Part shown: piece by piece, positions 1 through 4,217 of the stretch
How the letters are laid out: the number at the start of each line of letters is the position of its first letter
Position numbering within the stretch: position 1 is the first letter of the stretch
Origin: Phycisphaerales bacterium
GTDB taxonomy: Bacteria; Planctomycetota; Phycisphaerae; Phycisphaerales; SM1A02
DNA length: 5,531 nt
Direction of reading: 5' to 3'
Assembly (NCBI GenBank): GCA_018882625.1
Contig: VERO01000168.1
Location: 1-5,531 of the forward strand
Position numbers and translations under genes: made by a program
Notes under the pieces: model-generated
What the model saw: only the letters and a program-made list of their open reading frames with translations
Database searches by the model: none
What the model was told of the DNA's origin: nothing

Positions 1-71
1 GGTTGAAGGAGCCAGTCTCGAAAACTGGTAGTGGGCTTGCCTACTCGTGGGTTCGAATCCCACCCTCTCCG
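1..71 (+). tRNA. tRNA-Ser (anticodon CGA), 5' end cut off by the window
   Basis: This is the 3' portion of a serine tRNA that decodes UCG. The anticodon stem is CCAGT (12-16) with ACTGG (24-28), and the loop CTCGAAA (17-23) puts the CGA anticodon at 19-21. A long class II variable arm follows: AGTGGG (30-35) pairs with CCTACT (40-45) through one G-T wobble, as expected for tRNA-Ser. The T arm is GTGGG (47-51), loop TTCGAAT (52-58), CCCAC (59-63). The 3' acceptor strand is 64-70 and the discriminator base is G71. CCA is not encoded, so it must be added after transcription. The 5' acceptor strand and most of the D arm lie upstream of the window. Confidence 0.96.
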
Positions 72-81
72 TTTCACGTGC

Positions 82-117
82 GCGAGGATCCGAGCGTCGG
101 ATCCTCGCTCGCGTTTT
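82..117 (+). terminator. Probable intrinsic terminator of the tRNA-Ser transcript
   Basis: An 11-bp perfect stem, GCGAGGATCCG (82-92) with CGGATCCTCGC (98-108), closes a 5-nt loop. It starts 10 nt after the tRNA 3' end. A short T4 run lies at 114-117, about 5 nt past the stem, so the U-tract is short and offset. The position and stem strength favour a terminator. It could instead be a processing hairpin if the tRNA and the next gene are co-transcribed. Confidence 0.6.
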
Positions 118-128
118 GGAACCCAACC

Positions 129-758
129 ATGGCACCACACGACCGAACGCCCCGTCTCACCTCCCGCAACTCCCTTGCCCGGGCCTGCGCATGCGTAGCC
201 GCAGCGCTTTCGGCCGCGGCGTGCTCGAGCCACGAGGCCGTGCCGCGCACCGGATTCATCCCGTTGTCCGTGCCGCTCGCCCACTCGAAGTCCGACCCCG
301 CCACAAGCATGTGGCACGACTCTGCCGCGCTCGACTCGCCGAACCGGAAGATTGCGGTCACGCAGGTCGAGGTGGGATCGCTGGCCCAGGACCGCATGAG
401 CGACGAGCAGGAGGCGGAGGTCACACTGCGCTTCCGGCGCGCGCTCGAAGCGGCATTCGGCGACCGCCTGACGAGCGCTGGCGGACCGGACGTGATCGAG
501 GTCCGCGCGTGCATCACGGACTTCAAGCCCAACAAGCCCCTGCGCAACATCGCGCCGCAGACGCAGATCATGCGCCGCGGCTACGGCTACGCGGCGTGCG
601 AGATCGAGGCCACGCTCGGCGGGCGCCCTGTGGCGGCGATGGCGTCGACTGTGGACACCCAGCGCTTCGGCACCGAGAAGCTCAGCGACATGGGCACGGC
701 AGATGCCGCGTGCGCCACGTGGGCGGAGCGGTTCGCCACGCTGCTTGGGATGAACTGA
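129..758 (+). CDS. Putative DUF3313-family exported lipoprotein
   Basis: The 209-residue product has an arginine-containing N-terminus, a short Ala-rich hydrophobic stretch (about residues 19-31) and a Cys at 32 in ALSAAAC. This looks like a lipoprotein signal, although Leu sits further from the Cys than in a classic lipobox. The mature part resembles DUF3313 lipoproteins in three blocks: GFIPLS (42-47), then KIAVTQVEV (74-82) followed by a helical segment ending ALEAAFGDRL, and then RACITDFKPNKPLRNIAPQ leading into an alternating strand with ATLGGRPVAA. The function of that family is not known. ATG 129 is the first sensible start; the same frame upstream runs into the tRNA. No clear Shine-Dalgarno or separate promoter is visible in the short gap after the tRNA hairpin. 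The gene ends 6 nt before the convergent rpoZ stop. I am fairly sure it is a real exported protein, less sure of the family. Confidence 0.72.
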   Translation: MAPHDRTPRLTSRNSLARACACVAAALSAAACSSHEAVPRTGFIPLSVPLAHSKSDPATSMWHDSAALDSPNRKIAVTQVEVGSLAQDRMSDEQEAEVTLRFRRALEAAFGDRLTSAGGPDVIEVRACITDFKPNKPLRNIAPQTQIMRRGYGYAACEIEATLGGRPVAAMASTVDTQRFGTEKLSDMGTADAACATWAERFATLLGMN

Positions 759-768
759 CGCGCGTCAG
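755..768. repeat. Perfect 14-nt palindrome spanning two convergent stop codons
   Basis: CTGACGCGCGTCAG is its own reverse complement. It contains the TGA of the lipoprotein gene (756-758) and, on the other strand, the TGA of rpoZ (765-767). As RNA it could form a 5-bp stem with a GCGC loop in either direction. There is no T-run on either side, so it is at best a weak bidirectional terminator. Confidence 0.45.
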
Positions 769-1001
769 CGGCGCTTGGGCTCGGTGCCCGGAGCCGGGAT
801 GTTCGAGGCATCCCAGTCGATGGTGATCTTGTCCTGCAGGATCTCCTCGATCACGACCTCGAAGTCGCTGCGGCCGTTGCGCTCGACGAGCGGCCGGGCG
901 CCGTCGATGAGCTCCGCAAGGCGACGCTGAATCAGCGCCGTCAGCTTGAAGCGTCCGCCAACCTTGTCCACGATCGTGTCGCTCTTGAGGGCTTCAATCA
1001 T
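765..1001 (-). CDS. rpoZ: DNA-directed RNA polymerase subunit omega
   Basis: The 78-residue product matches the omega subunit, which binds the beta' C-terminus and helps RNA polymerase core assemble and stay stable. The conserved core is visible: IVDKVGGRFKLTALIQRR (10-27), then LAELIDGARPLV (28-39) and the closing helix VVIEEILQDKITID (49-62). VGGRFKLTALIQ...EILQDKI is the form I associate with planctomycete omega proteins. A short Pro/Lys/Arg-rich tail follows. Start ATG 1001 is supported by a strong Shine-Dalgarno, GGGAGGT on the minus strand (1009-1015), 7 nt upstream. The gene diverges from the ClC gene and converges on the lipoprotein gene, so it is probably transcribed alone, from the promoter at 1031-1059. 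It is complete, with no disrupted motif. Confidence 0.9.
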   Translation of the reverse strand: MIEALKSDTIVDKVGGRFKLTALIQRRLAELIDGARPLVERNGRSDFEVVIEEILQDKITIDWDASNIPAPGTEPKRR

Positions 1002-1005
1002 TATG

Positions 1006-1035
1006 GTGACCTCCCTGCAGGGAGCCCCGTAGGAT
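1006..1035 (+). promoter_or_regulatory. Candidate promoter for the ClC-rnpA transcript
   Basis: On the plus strand, GTGACC (1006-1011) and TAGGAT (1030-1035) lie 18 nt apart. Each matches the sigma-70 consensus at 4 of 6 positions. Transcription would start near 1042 and leave a leader of about 20 nt before ATG 1062. The -10 is superimposed on the rpoZ -10 of the opposite strand. This is weaker than the rpoZ promoter; the real promoter could lie inside rpoZ. Confidence 0.28.
1009..1015 (-). promoter_or_regulatory. Shine-Dalgarno sequence of rpoZ
   Basis: GGGAGGT on the minus strand sits 7 nt before ATG 1001. It is the strongest ribosome binding site in the window and fixes the rpoZ start. 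Confidence 0.8.
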
Positions 1036-1059
1036 AGTCACACGCCGGGTGCGCTGCAA
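1031..1059 (-). promoter_or_regulatory. Candidate sigma-70-type promoter for rpoZ
   Basis: On the minus strand, TTGCAG (1054-1059) and TATCCT (1031-1036) are separated by exactly 17 nt. They match the -35 and -10 consensus at 3 and 4 of 6 positions. Transcription would start near 1024 and give a leader of about 23 nt carrying the strong ribosome binding site. The -35 element ends 2 nt before the divergent ClC start codon. It was identified by eye only. Confidence 0.45.
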
Positions 1060-1061
1060 CC

Positions 1062-2915
1062 ATGGTCCCGCATTCCCTCTCCCGCGCCATAGCCACCCTC
1101 ACCAGCAGCCTGCGGCTCGGCTCGGACTGGCCCCTGCTGGCGCTTGCAGCCGTGATCGGGGTGGTCATGGGAAGTGCGGCACTGGCCTTCGTGGGCGGCA
1201 TGCAGCGTCTTGAGGGGCTTGTGGGCACGCTCGCGGAGCATGGCGGGCCGAGCCTCTGGGTGGCGATCGCGCTCCCGCTGCTGGGGGCGGGCCTGACAGG
1301 CTGCCTCATCTGGCTCCTGCCGAGCACCTTCAAGGGCCATGGCGTCTCGCGCGTGATGTTCTCGGTGTACCGGGAGCGCGCGCGCCTTCCCGCGAGCCTC
1401 GCTGTGCGCCAGTGGGCAGGCTCCACCGCCACCATCGCCTCGGGCGGGTCGGCAGGACCGGAGGGCCCGATCGTCGCGATCGGCGCAACGGTCGCGTCAC
1501 GCATCGCGATCTGGATCGGCCTCGACGAGCGCACGCGCACCACGCTCCTGGGGTGCGGTGCCGCCGCCGGCATCTCTGCAGTCTTCAACGCGCCCATCGC
1601 CGGCGTGTTCTTCGTGCTCGAGGTGATCCTGCGCGAGTTCTCGATGCGCACGTTCACGCCCATCGTCGTGTCGAGCGTGATCGCCAGCGCCACCGCGCAG
1701 ACGATCCTCGGATCGAGCGAGCCCATCTTCGGCGTAGGTCCCGCGCTGATGGGAGACCTGAAGTTCTCGCTCCGGGATGCGCCGCTGTACGCCGCGCTTG
1801 GCGCGATCGTGGGTCTTGCCGCAGCTGGATTCGCGCTCTGGATGAGGTGGGTGCACGCGTGGTTCGATCGCCTGCGGATGCCGGTGCCCGTCGGGCCGGT
1901 CGCGGGTGCCGCGGTCCTGGTGGTGATGGGCGCAGGGTGGTGGATGCTGCAGCCGCCTGCAGGAGGCGCGCCCTCGTCAGGGGTCGGATCGGTGGATGGC
2001 CTGCCGCCCTTCTATGGAAGCGGATACGCGCTCATCGATGACGTGATGCGCGGCAAGTTCCTCGCGGTTCCCGAGTCGACCGCCAGCCTCGCCGCGATGG
2101 GAGTGGCCGCAGCAACGCTCATCGGATGGGCGCTGCTGAAGGCCACCGCCACCGGCATGACGCTGGGGTCGGGCGGCGCCGGCGGCCTGTTTGCGCCGAG
2201 CCTCGTGCTCGGATGCCTGCTTGGGGCTGCCTTCGGCGCGCTCACGATGGGCGTGCCCGTGATTCCGGACATGCCGGTGCTGCATGGCGCGCTGACAGGC
2301 ATGGGAGCGTTCGTCGCCGCGGGCACGCACGCACCGCTGACTGGGGCGTTCCTGGTCTACGAGCTGACCCAGAGCTACGCCGTCATGCTGCCGCTGCTGC
2401 TCGCGTCGGTGATCGCCGTGATCGTCGCCCGGCTCGTGTACCGGCAGAGCATCTACACCGCGGAGCTGGTCGCCTTCGGCGTGAGGCTCGGCGGCTCGAG
2501 CGACCAGGCGATCATGAGCCGGGTGCTGGTGCGCGATGTGGCGCTCAAGCCGCTCGTCACGGTGCGCGAGACCGAGTCCGCGGAGGCGATCGTCAAGCGC
2601 GGCGAGGCCTGCGGCAGCACCGACTTCCCCGTGGTGGATGCGAAGGGCCGCTACTGCGGCATGATCTGCGGCGATGACCTCAACGCGGCGCTCGTGTGGC
2701 GCGAGGCGATGCCGCTGCTGCAGGCCTCCGAGCTCGCGCACGCGGACTGGAAGCCGCTGCGTCCGGACCACACGCTCCATGAGGCGATGGGACGGTTCAC
2801 GGCGTCGGGAGCGCCGGCGCTGGCTGTCGTCGATCCGGCGAGCGGGACGCTGCTTGGCGTGCTCACCCGCGCGCAGGTCATCTCCGCCTACAGCCGGGCC
2901 GTGGAGGACGAGTGA
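1062..2915 (+). CDS. ClC-family chloride channel/transporter with C-terminal CBS domain pair
   Basis: The 617-residue inner-membrane protein is a ClC anion transporter, a family that forms dimers and either exchanges Cl- for H+ or acts as a channel. The membrane domain spans about residues 22-465. Visible ClC signatures are KGHGVS (91-96, the selectivity-filter loop), GSAGPEGP (129-136) with the external gating glutamate E134, FNAPIAG before the helix with E187-V188, GGLFAPS with F377, and Y465 in SIYTAEL, matching the central anion-coordinating tyrosine. Two CBS domains follow, about 488-545 and 553-612; such pairs often bind adenine nucleotides. Oddities are GHGVS instead of the common GHGVP, GPEGP instead of GREGP, and Val where E. 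coli ClC has internal proton glutamate E203. ATG 1062 is the only usable start because TAG 1035 closes the frame upstream. It has no Shine-Dalgarno. The stop overlaps the rnpA start. Confidence 0.93.
   Translation: MVPHSLSRAIATLTSSLRLGSDWPLLALAAVIGVVMGSAALAFVGGMQRLEGLVGTLAEHGGPSLWVAIALPLLGAGLTGCLIWLLPSTFKGHGVSRVMFSVYRERARLPASLAVRQWAGSTATIASGGSAGPEGPIVAIGATVASRIAIWIGLDERTRTTLLGCGAAAGISAVFNAPIAGVFFVLEVILREFSMRTFTPIVVSSVIASATAQTILGSSEPIFGVGPALMGDLKFSLRDAPLYAALGAIVGLAAAGFALWMRWVHAWFDRLRMPVPVGPVAGAAVLVVMGAGWWMLQPPAGGAPSSGVGSVDGLPPFYGSGYALIDDVMRGKFLAVPESTASLAAMGVAAATLIGWALLKATATGMTLGSGGAGGLFAPSLVLGCLLGAAFGALTMGVPVIPDMPVLHGALTGMGAFVAAGTHAPLTGAFLVYELTQSYAVMLPLLLASVIAVIVARLVYRQSIYTAELVAFGVRLGGSSDQAIMSRVLVRDVALKPLVTVRETESAEAIVKRGEACGSTDFPVVDAKGRYCGMICGDDLNAALVWREAMPLLQASELAHADWKPLRPDHTLHEAMGRFTASGAPALAVVDPASGTLLGVLTRAQVISAYSRAVEDE
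2903..2907 (+). promoter_or_regulatory. Ribosome binding site of rnpA inside the end of the ClC gene
   Basis: GGAGG lies 4 nt before GTG 2912, within the last codons of the ClC gene. With the GTGA stop/start overlap (2912-2915), it supports GTG 2912 as the rnpA start and coupled translation. Confidence 0.65.
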
Positions 2916-3328
2916 CCGGAGGCACGCGCCGCAGCGCCACCCACCGCAGGGCACGCCGCCTTGCGCATGACCTGCAGTTCAAGGCCGTGTACGCAGCGCG
3001 GCTGCGCCGCGATGCGGGATTCATCGTGGTGCATGCGGCACCCAACGGCCTGGGACGCACGCGGCTGGGGCTGGCGGTCGGCCGCCGCGCCGGCAACGCC
3101 GTGCGCCGGAACAGGCTGAAGAGGCTCATCCGCGAGGCCTTCCGCCTCTCGCGCGCGGAGATCGAGCCAGGCCTCGATGTGGTGGTGTCGGTGCGCGCGC
3201 ACGAGCCGAAGTCGCTCGCCGACTACCGCACCGCGCTCGTGCGCGAGTGCGCGGCGCTCAGCGCGGCGGCACGGGATCGTGCCCCTGCCCGCCCCACGGA
3301 TGGCAGCGGGCCAGCCGCCGGAGCGTGA
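2912..3328 (+). CDS. rnpA: Ribonuclease P protein component
   Basis: The 138-residue basic protein is the protein subunit of RNase P, which binds the catalytic RNA and helps it remove 5' leaders from precursor tRNAs. Family features are F23 in the N-terminal LQFKAVYAAR segment, a central beta strand RLGLAVGRRAGNAV (51-64), and the diagnostic RNR helix RRNRLKRLIREAFR (65-78), which contacts the RNA. The strand LDVVVSVR (88-95) and a last helix ending near residue 119 complete the domain. The final 20 or so residues (Ala/Pro/Arg/Gly-rich) lie beyond the conserved fold, and this extension is the part antisense to yidD. GTG 2912 overlaps the ClC stop as GTGA and has GGAGG at 2903-2907. The usual upstream neighbour rpmH is missing, so expression probably depends on the ClC transcript. 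Confidence 0.93.
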   Translation: MTGGTRRSATHRRARRLAHDLQFKAVYAARLRRDAGFIVVHAAPNGLGRTRLGLAVGRRAGNAVRRNRLKRLIREAFRLSRAEIEPGLDVVVSVRAHEPKSLADYRTALVRECAALSAAARDRAPARPTDGSGPAAGA

Positions 3329-3494
3329 GCAAGCCGCCACGTGCGGCGCCGTGCTCACGCAGCGCATCAATCGCATAGTGGGAGCAGCTCGGGTGGAACC
3401 TGCACTGCCCGCCCATCACGCGCGAGAGCGTCACCTGGTAGAGGCGCACGCACGCCATGCATGCGCGCGCGGCCAGCCCAGGGCGGCCCGTCAC
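3258..3494 (-). CDS. yidD: Membrane protein insertion efficiency factor YidD
   Basis: The 78-residue product matches YidD, a small membrane-associated protein that assists YidC-dependent insertion of inner-membrane proteins. Signatures are RLYQVTLSRVMGGQCRFHPSC (17-37) continuing into SHYAIDALREHG (38-49), and the C-terminal RCHPWGGQGHDPVP (63-76), with the family's conserved cysteines at 31, 37 and 64. GTG 3494 is preferred because it lies 2 nt after the stop of the upstream hydrolase gene, and the product then has normal family length. ATG 3458 is an alternative that keeps most of the domain. A GGAG motif about 11 nt upstream of the GTG is a weak ribosome binding site, so coupling to the hydrolase gene is likely. 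yidD is normally downstream of rnpA on the same strand. Here it is convergent with rnpA, and its last 71 bp overlap the rnpA 3' end. Confidence 0.9.
   Translation of the reverse strand: MTGRPGLAARACMACVRLYQVTLSRVMGGQCRFHPSCSHYAIDALREHGAARGGLLTLRRLARCHPWGGQGHDPVPPR
3323..3360. repeat. Long imperfect hairpin at the rnpA stop, inside yidD
   Basis: GCGTGAGC (3323-3330) pairs perfectly with GCTCACGC (3353-3360). Inside it, GCCGC (3333-3337) pairs with GCGGC (3343-3347) around a CACGT loop. The rnpA TGA (3326-3328) lies in the outer stem. No T-run follows on either strand. The hairpin could halt or slow convergent transcription, or protect the rnpA mRNA 3' end. It also encodes conserved YidD residues, so part of the pairing may be incidental. 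Confidence 0.45.
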
Positions 3495-3496
3495 GC

Positions 3497-4162
3497 TCAA
3501 CGGCGCTCCACAACCCGGTTGCGGATCGATCCCACGCGCTCGACCGTGACGGACACCACGTCGCCGTCGGCGAGGTAGCGCGGCGGCTTGCGCGCGTGGC
3601 CCACGCCTGAGGGGGTGCCGGTCAGGATGACGGTGCCCGCCAGCAGCGTCATGCCGCGCGAGAGGTCCGCGATGAGCGCCGCCACCGGGAAGATCATGTG
3701 CGCAGTGCTCGAGTCCTGCATCACCTCGCCATTGAGCGTCGTCACGATGCGCAGCGACTGGGGATCGCCCACGGTGGCGGCCGCGGCGGGCACGCTCATG
3801 GGGCAGAAGGTGTCGAAGCTCTTGCCGCGGCAGAACTGTCCGCCCGACCCGTGGTTCTGCCACCAGCGCGCGCTCACGTCGTTGGCGACCGCGTACCCGC
3901 CGACGACCGAGAGCGCATCCGACGCAGGAACGTTGATGCAGTCCCGGCCGATGATGACCGCAAGCTCGCCCTCGAAGTCAACCTGCGGGCCGCCCTGCGC
4001 GCACACCTCAGGGATGACGATGTCGTCGGCCGGTCCTGCCGCGCTCGCCGGGTTCTTCATGAACACCATCGGCCGCTCCGGGAGCTGGCCTCCCATCTCG
4101 CTCGCGTGGTCTGCGTAGTTGCGCCCGATGCACAGGATGGCCGGCGGGACTGTGCGCGTCAT
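3497..4162 (-). CDS. Fumarylacetoacetate hydrolase (FAH) family protein
   Basis: The 221-residue cytosolic enzyme belongs to the FAH superfamily, in the short single-domain form like human FAHD1 and bacterial acylpyruvases. These enzymes hydrolyse or decarboxylate acylpyruvate-type or oxaloacetate-like substrates using Mg2+ or Mn2+. Key residues are present. H19 and E22 in NYADHASEMG match the catalytic His-Glu pair. E64, E66 (VDFEGELAVIIG) and D95 (GYAVANDVSAR) match the metal ligands. K114 lies in GKSFDTFCP. The closing block LNGEVMQDSSTAHMIF and TGTPSGVG (181-188) are typical. Start ATG 4162 has GGAGG 5 nt upstream (4168-4172). The gene lies 55 nt after the large unrecognised gene and 2 nt before yidD, so it is probably in one transcript with both. 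The exact substrate cannot be read from sequence; no neighbouring aromatic-degradation genes help. Confidence 0.92.
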   Translation of the reverse strand: MTRTVPPAILCIGRNYADHASEMGGQLPERPMVFMKNPASAAGPADDIVIPEVCAQGGPQVDFEGELAVIIGRDCINVPASDALSVVGGYAVANDVSARWWQNHGSGGQFCRGKSFDTFCPMSVPAAAATVGDPQSLRIVTTLNGEVMQDSSTAHMIFPVAALIADLSRGMTLLAGTVILTGTPSGVGHARKPPRYLADGDVVSVTVERVGSIRNRVVERR

Positions 4163-4217
4163 GGGTGCCTCCAGCTCGGCATGGCGCTCGGACGCTCGCC
4201 GCGGCCCGTCCCCGCGC

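Noticed and set aside
47..71. tRNA 3' end as an integration (att) site of a mobile element
   Set aside because: No second copy of the tRNA 3' end occurs in the window, and no integrase or phage-like gene is present.
3..128. In-frame extension of the lipoprotein gene upstream to position 3
   Set aside because: It would run through the tRNA-Ser body and its terminator hairpin, and it would bury the signal peptide. ATG 129 leaves the signal sequence at the N-terminus.
1001..1726. Open frame on the minus strand covering the start of the ClC gene (241 codons)
   Set aside because: It covers the rpoZ promoter and ribosome binding site, lacks any recognisable motif, and lies antisense to conserved ClC codons.
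1977..2954. Long open frame on the minus strand opposite the ClC gene (325 codons)
   Set aside because: The translation is Arg/His/Ala-rich low-complexity sequence typical of antisense frames in GC-rich DNA, and the ClC motifs on the plus strand are unambiguous.
3495..3863. Upstream extension of the yidD frame into the FAH gene
   Set aside because: The added residues are Arg/His-rich shadow sequence of the FAH gene. YidD family length is met with GTG 3494.
3588..4118. Plus-strand open frame opposite the FAH gene (176 codons)
   Set aside because: The minus strand encodes a complete FAH enzyme with all expected catalytic and metal residues; the plus frame shows no family features.
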